From Nocardia sp. NBC_00403 (GTDB lineage: Bacteria; Actinomycetota; Actinomycetes; Mycobacteriales; Mycobacteriaceae), in the NCBI RefSeq assembly GCF_036046055.1, contig NZ_CP107939.1, positions 682,001 to 746,000 of the forward strand: DNA of 64,000 bases, given 5' to 3'. Of the stretch, positions 52,125-60,982 are shown piece after piece. Below the pieces are notes generated by a model. It saw nothing but the letters and a program-made list of their open reading frames with translations. It was not told the origin of the DNA and searched no databases. The translations under genes were made by a program, and so were the position numbers. Numbering within the stretch: the stretch's first letter is position 1; each line of letters begins with the position of its first letter.

Positions 52125-53570
52125 ATGGCCGAAACACCTGTGCCCCAACATATGACCGCCGAAGAGTTTCGCCGTCATGGGAGGGCGGTGGTGGATTGGA
52201 TCGCGGACTACTGGGAACGGGTGGAATCGCTGCCGGTGCGGTCTCAGGTGAAGCCGGGACAGGTACGCGGGCAGCTGCCGTCCACACCGCCGGAGGTGGG
52301 CGAGCCCTTCGACGCCGTGTTGGCGGATTTCGACACGATTGTGGTTCCGGGACTGACGCACTGGCAACATCCTGGATTCTTCGCCTACTTCCCGACCAGC
52401 ACGTCTGGTCCGGCGGTACTCGCGGAGCTGCTCGCGTCCGGGCTGGGCGTGCAGGGGATGCTGTGGCAGACCAGTCCGGCGTGCACCGAGCTGGAGCAGC
52501 ATGTACTCGATTGGCTGGCCGAGATGCTGGCGCTGCCCGAGAAGTTCACCTTCGCGGGCACCGGAGGTGGCGTCATCCAGGACACGGCATCCAGCGCGAT
52601 ACTCGTGGCGCTGGTCGCCGCGCTGCATCGGGTCTCCGGCGGACAGGTGGCCCACGACGGTGTCCAGCGCGGTCGCTACGCCGTGTACACCTCGACACAA
52701 GCGAACTCCGCGCTGGAGAAAGGCGTGCGTATCAGCGGCCTCGGCGCGTCATCGATACGGTTCATCGAAACGCGTCCGGACCTGTCGATGGATCCGGAAG
52801 CGCTACGGCTGGCGATGAAAACGGATGTGGCGCAGGACATTATCCCGGTCATGGTGATGGCCACCGTGGGTACCACCTCGACCGGTGCGGTCGATCCGAT
52901 CGAGTCGATCGGCCGGATCTGCCGGGAATACGACGTATGGCTGCATGTGGACGCGGCCTACGCCGGGGTGGCCGCGGTGTGTCCGGAGTTGCGGTGGATT
53001 CATCAAGGGGTCGGCGCATATGCCGACTCCTACGCGACCAATCCGCACAAATGGATGCTCACCGCATTCGACTGCGACGCTTGCTATGTCGCCGATCGGG
53101 AGGCACTGGTGGGCGCGCTGTCGGTGCTGCCGGAATATCTGCGCAATACCGCGACGGACTCGGGCGCGGTGGTCGACTATCGGGACTGGCAGGTGCCCTT
53201 GGGGCGTCGCTTCCGGGCGCTCAAGCTCTGGGCGGTTATCCGCTGCTACGGGGTCGAGGGTTTGCGGACGCATTTGCGGCACAGTGTCACGCTGGCACAG
53301 CAATTCGCCGCATGGGTAGATGCAGACGATCGCTTCGAGCTGATGGCCCCGCATCAGCTGTCATTAGTCTGCTTCCGGCTTCGAGGGCCCGATGAACCCA
53401 ATCAGCGGCTGCTCGAGGCGCTGAATGCATCCGGTCGGGTCTACCTGTCCCACACCGTGGTTCATGGCGCGTTCACGCTTCGCCTGGCGATCGGCGGCAC
53501 GGCCACCAGGTACGAGCACGTCGCCGCCGCCTGGGATCTCATCGGCCGGATCGCCGCCGCCTGCCGGTGA
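52125..53570 (+). CDS. PLP-dependent aromatic amino acid decarboxylase
   Basis: A 481-residue group II decarboxylase. Signatures: MTAEEFRRHGRAVVDWIADY, HPGFFAYFPTSTSGPAVLAE, TGGGVIQDTASSA, LHVDAAYAGVAAVCPELRWI and the PLP lysine Lys309 in TNPHKWML. Family members remove CO2 from Trp, Tyr, Phe or DOPA to give amines. Start ATG 52125 (MAETPVPQ) is possible, but ATG 52152 (MTAEEF) fits the usual family start. The convergent gene at 53364 overlaps its 3' end. Possibly part of an amine-derived metabolite pathway. Confidence 0.9.
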   Translation: MAETPVPQHMTAEEFRRHGRAVVDWIADYWERVESLPVRSQVKPGQVRGQLPSTPPEVGEPFDAVLADFDTIVVPGLTHWQHPGFFAYFPTSTSGPAVLAELLASGLGVQGMLWQTSPACTELEQHVLDWLAEMLALPEKFTFAGTGGGVIQDTASSAILVALVAALHRVSGGQVAHDGVQRGRYAVYTSTQANSALEKGVRISGLGASSIRFIETRPDLSMDPEALRLAMKTDVAQDIIPVMVMATVGTTSTGAVDPIESIGRICREYDVWLHVDAAYAGVAAVCPELRWIHQGVGAYADSYATNPHKWMLTAFDCDACYVADREALVGALSVLPEYLRNTATDSGAVVDYRDWQVPLGRRFRALKLWAVIRCYGVEGLRTHLRHSVTLAQQFAAWVDADDRFELMAPHQLSLVCFRLRGPDEPNQRLLEALNASGRVYLSHTVVHGAFTLRLAIGGTATRYEHVAAAWDLIGRIAAACR

Positions 53571-54467
53571 GCGCGCACTCGGATCGATCAGCCCGATCCG
53601 CCGTTCTCCGAGCTTGCGCAAGACGATCACAGCGGAGGACTGATGGGGGCGCACCACCGTGCGGAGGCTGGTCGCGGCGTCACCGACGAAGCGTTCGCAT
53701 ACGCCTTCGTGTGCCCCGTATACAGCAGTGAGTGCGGCATGCAGGCGTTCGACCCCAGGGTGCACCGCGGGACTGTCCATGCCGTGCCGACATTGCCGGA
53801 GCGTGGCGACCAACATGCGATGATCCACCGACAGCAGCCCGCTGAACCCCGCCGAGACATGGGGTGGCGTCATCAGCGGTCGTATCTGCTCCCGATATTC
53901 CGTGGCGCTGAAGTTCGCGGTGATGCGCAGCGCCGCAGCGCTGGAACGAAACAGGGCCGCTGCGGTATCGAGGCCCGCGGTGGCGGCACTCGGGATGCCC
54001 AGCCGTACGGTTCGGCAGGCGTGGCGCAGGGCCACCGTCGCCACTTGGGTCAAGACCGCGAAGAGGCGGTGACCCTCCACCCACCAGTCGAGCGGCGCCC
54101 ATGCGGTGTCGTCCCGTGCGGGCGGCACCTGCGTCAGCGACCGGAAGACCTCTGGGGGCAATGCGACAGACAGTCCAGCGAGCAGGTCCGGTTCCTGTCG
54201 CGGCGGGATCTGCGCGGCCAGTCGGCCGGTGAACTCCTGCAGGCTCCGCATCAAGGCCGTCCGCCACAGCGAGGCGGGATCCCGTGGTACACGTTGGATG
54301 CCGAAGAACCTGTCGTGCTCGGCCTCCCCCACGGTCATGGCGTGGATATCGACGCCCGCAAGCGATGCACGGCCGTGGGACCACAGCGCTGTCATGGCCT
54401 CCGGCAGCATCCCGGGGTGGGCGAGCAGCACCGGCTCGCGGATCGGTCTCTCCGAATAATTGCTCAT
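53364..54467 (-). CDS. Unrecognised protein convergent with decarboxylase
   Basis: A 367-residue protein (MSNYSERPIREPVLLAHPGM at the start). The first 270 or so residues look like genuine folded, mainly helical protein (LWRTALMRSLQEFTGRLAAQ, PLDWWVEGHRLFAVLTQVAT, FSGLLSVDHRMLVATLRQCR). After about residue 290 the sequence becomes Gly/Pro/Arg-rich and lies antisense to the end of the decarboxylase, so the normal stop near 53580 may have been lost. I do not recognise a family. Convergence with an amino acid decarboxylase suggests a shared metabolite pathway, unproven. Confidence 0.6.
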   Translation of the reverse strand: MSNYSERPIREPVLLAHPGMLPEAMTALWSHGRASLAGVDIHAMTVGEAEHDRFFGIQRVPRDPASLWRTALMRSLQEFTGRLAAQIPPRQEPDLLAGLSVALPPEVFRSLTQVPPARDDTAWAPLDWWVEGHRLFAVLTQVATVALRHACRTVRLGIPSAATAGLDTAAALFRSSAAALRITANFSATEYREQIRPLMTPPHVSAGFSGLLSVDHRMLVATLRQCRHGMDSPAVHPGVERLHAALTAVYGAHEGVCERFVGDAATSLRTVVRPHQSSAVIVLRKLGERRIGLIDPSARSPAGGGDPADEIPGGGDVLVPGGRAADRQAKRERAMNHGVGQVDPTGCIQRLEQPLIGFIGPSKPEAD

Positions 54468-54601
54468 AACGAGTGCACCTGACTCGTAAAGAATCTGGGA
54501 ACGTGTAGGACCTCGGGCGTCGGCACCGCCGCCGCATCGTCAGTCCCAATCGGGTGCGGCTGATTCGTCCGCGCTGTCTGCGCGGCCTGCGGGCAAGTCG
54601 A

Positions 54602-55144
54602 TCAGAATATCGACAGCGTGCCGGTGAGCGTGGCTTCGGTCAGACCCGGACAGGATTGGCCGGATGCGGTCACGGTGTTGTCATCGGTGGCCGGATGGCC
54701 GACATAGTTCCCCGTGAGAATGGTGATCGGAAAGACACCGGGCCCCGCGCCGGCGGATTTGCTCTGCACGTTCACACCGGCGGAGATCTTGCTGGTGGAA
54801 CCATCCGACCAGGTGATTTCACCGGTGCCAGAATGCACTGACACCTCGCCATCGCAGGATACGAATTCGGTTCCGGTTTCACTCACATGGACCGGGGTCG
54901 GACGTCCTTCATCGACGGCCGGTCCGGCGCAGTCGGTGAAGTCGATCCCGGCATTCCACTCGATGGTCGCCGGCTCGTTGCGTATTCCAGGGGCAGCCCA
55001 GGACACCGCGCCCGACTCCTGACAGATCATTATCGCCCCCGGAGCCAGGCTGGGCAGTGCCGCACTGTGCGTGATCAGCGGGGGCGTGGCGAGCAGCACG
55101 CCGAAAACAGCGACGGTACCGGCCAAGCGGTGACTCGTAGACAA
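54602..55144 (-). CDS. Secreted beta-rich protein
   Basis: A 180-residue exported protein. I start at TTG 55144 (STSHRLAG next), with GGAAGG seven bases upstream; the ORF to 55246 has no ribosome site. The signal peptide is LAGTVAVFGVLLATPPLIT, cleaved after SAA. The mature part has three or four cysteines (IMICQES, FTDCAGP, FVSCDGE, GQSCPG) and repeated beta-strand patterns (GTGEITWSDGSTS, TEATLTGTLSIF), suggesting a disulfide-bonded beta domain. No named family recognised. Confidence 0.72.
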   Translation of the reverse strand: MSTSHRLAGTVAVFGVLLATPPLITHSAALPSLAPGAIMICQESGAVSWAAPGIRNEPATIEWNAGIDFTDCAGPAVDEGRPTPVHVSETGTEFVSCDGEVSVHSGTGEITWSDGSTSKISAGVNVQSKSAGAGPGVFPITILTGNYVGHPATDDNTVTASGQSCPGLTEATLTGTLSIF

Positions 55145-55507
55145 TGCATGTCCTTCCACCAGGAATACGTTCGGTCGGCTTGGTGCAGCGCTTGGGCACC
55201 GGTTATGCCGGTGTGTGCGTAGAACATCCCACGTATCCGTCGGCATACTTTGAATCTTCGTTGTCGACTGCGCCGAGGATGGCTGTCAGGAGGCGACACG
55301 AGAGACCAGAAGAAATCGCACTAACGCGCCATTCACGTGTCGGTGGGTAACAACGCGGGCTGATCCAGCGCGGCGCCGCCTGTCTTCCCCGATGACGAGG
55401 AAAGCTGACCGACGTCAGCCTCACTGGTCAGTTTCGCCGCGCTACTCGGCATCGAACCATCTCAGCACCGTGCCTGCCAGGCCCGACTTCGTTTGGACGG
55501 AGGAGCG

Positions 55508-56122
55508 ATGATCAGACGCTCGCAGATTCGCCGCGCGACTGCGACCGATGCCAGCAGGATCGCCGAGCTGATCGCCGTAGCCTTCCACTCCTTGGAGGTC
55601 GCGGCCTGGCTCGTGCCAGACTCCGGCGAACGCGCACACGTCCTGCCGGCCAACTTCGGCATCGGCATCGACCAAGCGCTCAGCGACGGCGAGATCCACC
55701 TCCTCGATGACGAGTCCGGCGAACTCGCGGCGACCGCCGTTTGGTGGCCCCAACCAGCCGGACCAACTTCACCGCCAGGCGACTACACCACCCGACTCGC
55801 CGCCGCCTGTGGACCCGCCACGGGGCGATTCCAAGTGCTGGACCAGCGATTCGCCGACAGCCACCCGCACACCGTCGCGCACCACTACCTCGTATACCTC
55901 GCGACCCGCCCCGACCTCCAGGGGCGTGGGCTGGGCACCGCACTTCTGCGATACCACCACAGCCACCTTGACAACCATCGCGTACCCGCGTTCCTCGACG
56001 CCAGCAGTCCGATATCGCGTGCCCTCTACCAGCGGCACGGCTACGAGTGCCTCGGCGCTCCTTTTCGCCTGCCGGACGGTCCGCCGATGTGGCCGATGTG
56101 GCGGGAGCCGAAAAGCGCGTAG
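55508..56122 (+). CDS. GNAT-family N-acetyltransferase
   Basis: A 204-residue acetyltransferase starting at ATG 55508 behind GGAGGAG. Motif A is YLATRPDLQGRGLGTALLRY (the CoA pyrophosphate loop) and motif B ISRALYQRHGYECLG. The N-terminus IRRATATDASRIAELIAVAF is typical. A C-terminal PMWPMWREP extension resembles GNATs next to toxin or stress genes. It is followed by the P450 gene on the opposite strand. Acceptor unknown. Confidence 0.87.
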   Translation: MIRRSQIRRATATDASRIAELIAVAFHSLEVAAWLVPDSGERAHVLPANFGIGIDQALSDGEIHLLDDESGELAATAVWWPQPAGPTSPPGDYTTRLAAACGPATGRFQVLDQRFADSHPHTVAHHYLVYLATRPDLQGRGLGTALLRYHHSHLDNHRVPAFLDASSPISRALYQRHGYECLGAPFRLPDGPPMWPMWREPKSA

Positions 56123-56204
56123 CTCCTCGATCACCAGTGCTTCGGCTCGACCGGCACCAGCTTCGAGTTCGGAACCACCCAGCTGCTGACCTCGAACTTC
56201 CGGC

Positions 56205-57503
56205 TCAGGGTCCGAGGAGAACCGGCAGTTCGCACAGTTCGTTTTGTGTCACCGTCGGATTGTGGCGCAACTCCTCGGCGGGAACCGCGAGTGTCAGGTC
56301 CGGGAACCTCTCATACAACATGGAAAGAGCCATGTGCCCCTCCATCCGAGCCAAGGTCGCACCCACGCAGAAATGTGGGCCGTGACCGAAGGACATGTGG
56401 CGATTGGGGGCTCGGGTGACGTCGAAGTCCTCGGCAGTGCGGCCGTGTTGACGCTCGTCGCGGCCGATCGCACCGTAGGAGACAATGAGGGCCTCGCCGC
56501 TCCTGATCACTATCTCGCCGACTGGGACGTCCTCGGTGGCGAAGCGGATGAGGAAGTTCGAGTTCGGCGCGGAATAACGCAGGGTCTCCTCGACCACGGC
56601 ATCCCAGCCCACGACGCCGCGGCGGACCAGTGCCAGTTGGTCGGGATGGGTGCAGAGGTTGGCTACCGCGTTGACGATCAGGGAGACCGTGGTCAGGTAA
56701 CCCGAGCCGATCAACAGTTGCAGGGTGCTGACGATCTCCTCGTCGGTGAACATGTCACCGCCGCCGTGGGCGACGGCAAGCAGGCTGGTCAGGTCGCCGA
56801 TAGGGGATGCACGGCGCGCAGCGGCCAGAGACCGCATCATCGCGGTCAGCTCGGCCTGATTCGATGCCACCTCCTCCGGCGGCGTCTGGGTCGAAAGGAA
56901 CTTGTCGAACAGGACCGAAAGCCTAGGCTGGTCCACCAGGTCGACACCCATCACCTCGCTGATAACCCTCATCGGCAGCCGGCAGGCGAAGGCTGCTTTC
57001 AGATCGACCGGTTGCCCGTCGTTCGGCAGAGCATCCAGCAGTTCCCGCGTCAGTTCGCCGATGCGTTCGCGCATCCCCTCCACCTGCCGGGTGGCGAACG
57101 CCTGCGCGACCGGGCTCCGCAGCCGTCGGTGGTCCACGCCATCCACGGTGAACATGGAACGGCCGTGGTCCACCACACCGATCAACGGCCACTCGGGCGA
57201 GATCTGCCCGCGCTGCCAAAGAGCCCACACGTTGACGTCCTTGACCAGACGCGGATCGGTGAGCAAATGTCTGGCCTCGGCGTCGCGGGTGACCGCCCAC
57301 GCGGGTATTCCGCCAGGCAGTTCCACCGCGACGAGCGGGCCGGCGGCCCGTAGCCGAGCGTTTTCGGCCTCGATGTCTCTGACAAGCGGATCGAGGACAA
57401 GGCGGCCCGTGCGAACACACGGTTTGGTTGTGCCGAAGACGGCCGGTTCGGCGGCATCGGGCTCGCTGGTATAGCGGATGTGGTCGGGTGTTGACGGGGT
57501 CAA
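56205..57503 (-). CDS. Cytochrome P450
   Basis: A 432-residue soluble P450. The haem-binding loop is FGHGPHFCVGATLAR with Cys379; the K-helix ExxR is in VVEETLRYSAP. I use TTG 57503 with AAAGGAG 12 bases upstream; the ORF to 57668 reads as arginine-rich noise. The I-helix has SGYLTT where most bacterial P450s have AGHETT, so the usual acid of the proton relay is replaced by Leu. This suggests unusual oxygen chemistry. No ferredoxin gene is adjacent. Related to actinobacterial macrolide or terpene hydroxylases by general texture; substrate unknown. Confidence 0.87.
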   Translation of the reverse strand: MTPSTPDHIRYTSEPDAAEPAVFGTTKPCVRTGRLVLDPLVRDIEAENARLRAAGPLVAVELPGGIPAWAVTRDAEARHLLTDPRLVKDVNVWALWQRGQISPEWPLIGVVDHGRSMFTVDGVDHRRLRSPVAQAFATRQVEGMRERIGELTRELLDALPNDGQPVDLKAAFACRLPMRVISEVMGVDLVDQPRLSVLFDKFLSTQTPPEEVASNQAELTAMMRSLAAARRASPIGDLTSLLAVAHGGGDMFTDEEIVSTLQLLIGSGYLTTVSLIVNAVANLCTHPDQLALVRRGVVGWDAVVEETLRYSAPNSNFLIRFATEDVPVGEIVIRSGEALIVSYGAIGRDERQHGRTAEDFDVTRAPNRHMSFGHGPHFCVGATLARMEGHMALSMLYERFPDLTLAVPAEELRHNPTVTQNELCELPVLLGP

Positions 57504-57811
57504 GGAACTCGTTGCTCCTTTGGGTTCGTGGGAGCCGGTGAACGGCTGCTGTGGTGCACGTCGATCTTCTGAGCGATGGCGCCCGTGTCTGCGGCGAGGA
57601 TTCGATGCTGGTATTCGTGGTGAGCGCGGACTCCTCGGTGAGAACGAAGCGCGAGTCCCGGCAACCACTTCGGGCGTGTGGCCTGATGGCTGCCGAAAGC
57701 AAGGCGTAATAAGGACCAGGCCCGTTCAGTGCCTGATGCCGGCGTCGACACACCAGGACTTGCAGCGCATAGTGCCTGATCTGGTAGGCTCGCGATCGCG
57801 CTCACGCGTAG

Positions 57812-57885
57812 GCCGATGTAGTTCAATGGTAGAACTTCTGCTTCCCAAGCAGACAGCGCGGGTTCGATTCCCGTCATCGGCTCCA
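57812..57885 (+). tRNA. tRNA-Gly (anticodon CCC)
   Basis: A standard cloverleaf: acceptor GCCGATG / CATCGGC, D-arm AGTTCAATGGT, anticodon stem TCTGC / GCAGA around loop TTCCCAA with CCC at 57844-57846, T-arm GCGGGTTCGATTCCCGT, discriminator T and encoded CCA (57883-57885). Reads GGG codons. The antisense of this tRNA gives a familiar spurious ORF. Confidence 0.96.
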
Positions 57886-58190
57886 CACGAAAAGATCCCA
57901 CTACCAGGGCATTCCGATTTCAGGCCGATTGGCCTCGGTCTGCGGTGCAGCCAAAAGTGCAGCCAATCCACTCCTTCCTCGATTCCCGGCCACGGGGTTC
58001 CAGTATCGGTGTTGTCCTGCGCTGGGGTGGGCATCGACGGTAGTGGAATGACGCTCGTCGATGCCACTGCGGTTGGCTGGAGCAATCCGGCCGTTCGCAG
58101 ATGTGTGCCGCGCGGCAGTACCGGAGAGTGAGGCGGGATCGCTCGCTGGAGTGATGTGGTCGGTCGAGGGTCGCGGCGACGATCATCCGT
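57886..58190. other. Gap after tRNA-Gly
   Basis: No gene is supported in 305 bp. Just after the tRNA lies a direct repeat GTGCAGCCAA AA GTGCAGCCAA (57943-57964). tRNA-Gly genes are common phage or ICE integration sites, and this might be an old att scar, but no integrase is visible nearby. Confidence 0.3.
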
Positions 58191-59630
58191 ATGCACTTCC
58201 GTCGCAAGATACTCGGTGTGACCTTGGCTTCGACACTGGTCGCGGTGGCATCGGCCGCCTGCACTTCCGCCGCGAGTCCAGCGCAAGCACTGCACTGGCA
58301 GCCTTGTGCCGAGAAGGTCGAATTCGACTGTGCGACAGTGACTGTGCCCATCGACTGGTCGGACCGAAACGGTTCGACAATCGACATTGCCGTGGTGCGG
58401 GATCGGGCCGACGATGCCGCAGGGAAGATCGGAACGCTTGTTTCACTACCCGGTGGGCCCGGCTCTTCGGGGGTGGACGAAATCCTGCGGGGCGGAAAGT
58501 TCTCGCCGCAGCTGCAGGCGCGGTTCGACATCGTCAGCATTGATCCGCGCGGGGTCAAGCGCAGCCATTCGGTGCAGTGCGATTCCGGACTCGCAGCGAG
58601 CCACCCGAACATGGTGCCGGACACCGGCGGGCGGTTCGACGATATTCATTCGTACACACGAGATCTCGCGGAAAGCTGCCGCCAGTACACCGGGCCGCTG
58701 ATCGATCATCTCGATGCGGCGAGCGTCGCACGGGATGTCGAGGCGCTGCGGTCGGCGCTCGGCGAGGATCAGCTCACGCTCTACAGCCGCTCCTACGGCA
58801 CCATGCCGGCGCAGGCGTACGCGGAGCTGTTCCCGAAGCGATTGCGCGCCTCGCTGATGGACAGCGTGGACGATCACAGCTTGGACGGTCGCGGGTTCCT
58901 GGCCAGCGAAGCACGAGCGGGCCAAGACACTTTCAACGAATTCGCATCCTGGTGTACGCGCGACGAGCAGTGCGTCCTGCACGGCGTCGACACCCACCGC
59001 GTCTATGGCAAGCTTTTCGCCAGCGCCGAGCGCGGCGAACTGCGAGATGCGGAGAAGCCCGACACCCCGCTGGGCCCACTCGAATTGAGCCGCAAGGTCA
59101 CCCAGCGACTCTATGCGCCCGAATGGCCGCGACTGGCGACCGAACTTCGAACACTGACCGAGCAACCGGCCGGCCTCCCGATGCCGATTGCCCCAATCGA
59201 GCGGTCCGGCAAGCCGACGACAATGCCGGAGATCATCCTGTGCTCCGACTGGCGCTTCGACATCACCGATCACAACGACTGGCTGGGCCTCTGGCGCGAA
59301 CAGAATGCCAACACCCCCACCCTGCGCGCCCATTTCGCCTGGGCCGCAGGCACTCTCTGCTCCGGCTGGCCGACCCCACCGCAGAACCCACAACACCGCC
59401 CGCAGATCGAAGACGGCCCACCGATCCTGATCGTCAACTCCTTGCACGACCCCGCAACCCCCCACGAATGGGCAACCCAGGTAGCCGCCCGAACCCCACG
59501 CGCAACCCTCCTGACCTACACCGGCTGGGGCCACGGCGTCTACAACCGCACCCCCTGCACCACCACCGCGGCCGACCAATTCCTGACCACCCTGACACTG
59601 CCGAGTACACCTAGTTGCGCGCCCGCCTGA
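58191..59630 (+). CDS. Secreted S33-family peptidase/hydrolase lipoprotein
   Basis: A 479-residue alpha/beta hydrolase. The N-terminal signal (KILGVTLASTLVAVASAAC) ends in a lipobox with Cys24, so the protein is likely membrane-attached outside. The fold has FDIVSIDPRGVKRS, nucleophile elbow SRSYGT with Ser201, and a TAP-like C-terminal domain with Asp in NSLHDPATP and His in GWGHGVY. It resembles tripeptidyl-aminopeptidase-like proteins (S33) abundant in actinobacteria, possibly cleaving peptides from the N-terminus. Monocistronic; start ATG 58191. Confidence 0.85.
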   Translation: MHFRRKILGVTLASTLVAVASAACTSAASPAQALHWQPCAEKVEFDCATVTVPIDWSDRNGSTIDIAVVRDRADDAAGKIGTLVSLPGGPGSSGVDEILRGGKFSPQLQARFDIVSIDPRGVKRSHSVQCDSGLAASHPNMVPDTGGRFDDIHSYTRDLAESCRQYTGPLIDHLDAASVARDVEALRSALGEDQLTLYSRSYGTMPAQAYAELFPKRLRASLMDSVDDHSLDGRGFLASEARAGQDTFNEFASWCTRDEQCVLHGVDTHRVYGKLFASAERGELRDAEKPDTPLGPLELSRKVTQRLYAPEWPRLATELRTLTEQPAGLPMPIAPIERSGKPTTMPEIILCSDWRFDITDHNDWLGLWREQNANTPTLRAHFAWAAGTLCSGWPTPPQNPQHRPQIEDGPPILIVNSLHDPATPHEWATQVAARTPRATLLTYTGWGHGVYNRTPCTTTAADQFLTTLTLPSTPSCAPA

Positions 59631-59892
59631 CCTGGTAAATACCGCGGACCTCGTCCAGTTCGGTTCGCAAACACGAATCGGAGACTCGAATCGGTTCGCG
59701 TTCGTCCTGGATGGCGGCGGCCCGAGCGAGGAGATCGTGGTCATGGCGTTGGCTGAACTCAGGGAATTCGACCGCGTCCCCGCCCCGTCGTAGGGGCTGG
59801 CGTTCACTTCTGGGGTCGGCAACAGAAGGCGGGCGCGGGTACCCGGCCCAACGATCGCTCGGCCAGTTGTCGGCGCCGCTCGCTACAGTCAC
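59611..59892 (-). CDS. Possible small protein antisense-adjacent to S33 gene
   Basis: A 93-residue frame from GTG 59892, just 3 bp from the divergent DUF1905 start, reading EFPEFSQRHDHDLLARAAAI then REPIRVSDSCLRTELDEVRG. Composition is protein-like in the C-terminal two-thirds and codon third positions are only moderately GC-rich. It ends antisense to the last codons of the S33 gene. No family recognised; may be chance. Confidence 0.3.
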   Translation of the reverse strand: MTVASGADNWPSDRWAGYPRPPSVADPRSERQPLRRGGDAVEFPEFSQRHDHDLLARAAAIQDEREPIRVSDSCLRTELDEVRGIYQVRRARN

Positions 59893-59895
59893 GCG

Positions 59896-60198
59896 GTGGC
59901 GGTAGCGCGGTACTCGTTCTCGGCGGAGGTCTGGGAACACAGTGGGCAGGGGTCGTGGCATTTCGTGAATCTGCCCGAGAGCATCGCCGATGAGATCGAG
60001 GAGAGGTACTCGCACCGGGCCGGTGGGTTCGGCGCGGTGAAGGTGGAGGTGACCATCGGCGGTAGCCGTTGGTCGACCTCGCTGTTCCCGGACAAGTCCC
60101 GGGCCACCTACGTGCTTCCGGTGAAGAAGCCGGTGCGGATCGCCGAGCAGCTCTCGGCCGGATCCGAGGCGCACATCGAACTCGTCGTCATCCTCTGA
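59896..60198 (+). CDS. DUF1905 domain protein
   Basis: A 100-residue protein of the DUF1905 family: YSFSAEVWEHSGQGSWHFVN, IADEIEERYSHRAGGFGAVK, VEVTIGGSRWSTSLFPDKSR and a C-terminal LPVKKPVRIAEQL. It forms a small beta-barrel-like fold of unknown activity. Start GTG 59896 has no clear ribosome site, so leaderless translation is possible. Next to a lipoprotein gene on the other strand. Confidence 0.87.
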   Translation: MAVARYSFSAEVWEHSGQGSWHFVNLPESIADEIEERYSHRAGGFGAVKVEVTIGGSRWSTSLFPDKSRATYVLPVKKPVRIAEQLSAGSEAHIELVVIL

Positions 60199-60227
60199 TC
60201 CGCGCACCGGCTCGACTCATGATCGGG

Positions 60228-60560
60228 TCAGTGCTGTGCGAGGCATTCGCTGACGATCTTGCCGGTGGCCTGGCGGGCCTTGTCGGCGTCTTCCTTGCTC
60301 ATACCGAGGGTTGTCGGGTCGACAACCTTGGTGTCGTACTCGCTGCCTGTCATCTTGCGCAGGCCCTCCTGCGAAATACCCTGCTCCACATAGAGCTTTG
60401 CCGCGCATTCGGCAAGCTTCGGGTCCTGCAGGCCCTTGTCCTGCAGCGACTTCGAGAGATCTGCCTGGGTTATCGCGGTCGGCGCCGCGTCCGTGTCGTT
60501 ACCGCACGCCGCCAGCATCGGCAGCGCGACAGCGGCCGCGGCGATCAGGAAAATCCGCAC
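60228..60560 (-). CDS. Small lipoprotein
   Basis: A 110-residue lipoprotein. Signal MRIFLIAAAAVALPMLAAC has a lipobox LAAC with Cys19. The mature part is helical (ITQADLSKSLQDKGLQDPKL; AECAAKLYVEQGISQEGLRK) and carries two further cysteines (LAECAAK, IVSECLAQ). Proteins of this build are common in mycolic-acid actinomycetes. Function unknown. Convergent with DUF1905. Confidence 0.78.
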   Translation of the reverse strand: MRIFLIAAAAVALPMLAACGNDTDAAPTAITQADLSKSLQDKGLQDPKLAECAAKLYVEQGISQEGLRKMTGSEYDTKVVDPTTLGMSKEDADKARQATGKIVSECLAQH

Positions 60561-60682
60561 CTGACTCCTCTTCTCAGTAAGCTTGTGACATTAGGGCGGC
60601 CACTTGGTAGACGCCGCAACGATAATGCCGCACCGAGGCCCCGGTGGCCGCTCGAGCCGAAATTCCCGGCCCGGGGAAGCAG

Positions 60683-60982
60683 TCACAGATCCATGGCCGC
60701 CCGCAATGCGGTGTCCAGCCGTTCGAGCTCTTCGGTTTCCATTTCATCGACTCGCTCGGCGAGCCAGCCACGGTAGATGCGACCGATATTGCCCGCGTGC
60801 ACCCACCCGTGCCGCGATACCGGCACCGCGAGGATGTCCTGCGGATCCTGATCGAGTATCTCGGCGGCGATCAGCCACTGCCTGGTCGACTCGTTGATGC
60901 CATCGCTGCTGATGAGCACAACGGTGCGGCGCCGCGACGGCGAACCATGGGGGTAGTAGGTCCACAGTTCACCCCTGCGCAC
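60683..60982 (-). CDS. MazF/PemK-type toxin
   Basis: A 99-residue PemK/MazF-fold protein: VRRGELWTYYPHGSPSRRRT, VVLISSDGINESTRQWLIAA, DPQDILAVPVSRHGWVHAGN and an acidic helical end (DEMETEELERLDTALRAAMD). MazF toxins cleave RNA at short sequences. Start GTG 60982 overlaps the antitoxin by 14 bp and has GAGGAGG upstream. The longer ORF to 61030 would extend an Arg-rich artefact. Confidence 0.83.
   Translation of the reverse strand: MRRGELWTYYPHGSPSRRRTVVLISSDGINESTRQWLIAAEILDQDPQDILAVPVSRHGWVHAGNIGRIYRGWLAERVDEMETEELERLDTALRAAMDL

Noticed and set aside
56130..56201. Short minus-strand frame FEVSSWVVPNSKLVPVEPKHW before a stop, just after the P450
   Set aside because: Protein-like, but only about 25 codons, no start or ribosome site and no cysteines, so not a ferredoxin partner; too little to call.
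57726..57901. Minus-strand ORFs across the tRNA reading DDGNRTRAVCLGSRSS and MTGIEPALSAWEAEVL
   Set aside because: These are the well-known spurious translations of tRNA antisense strands.
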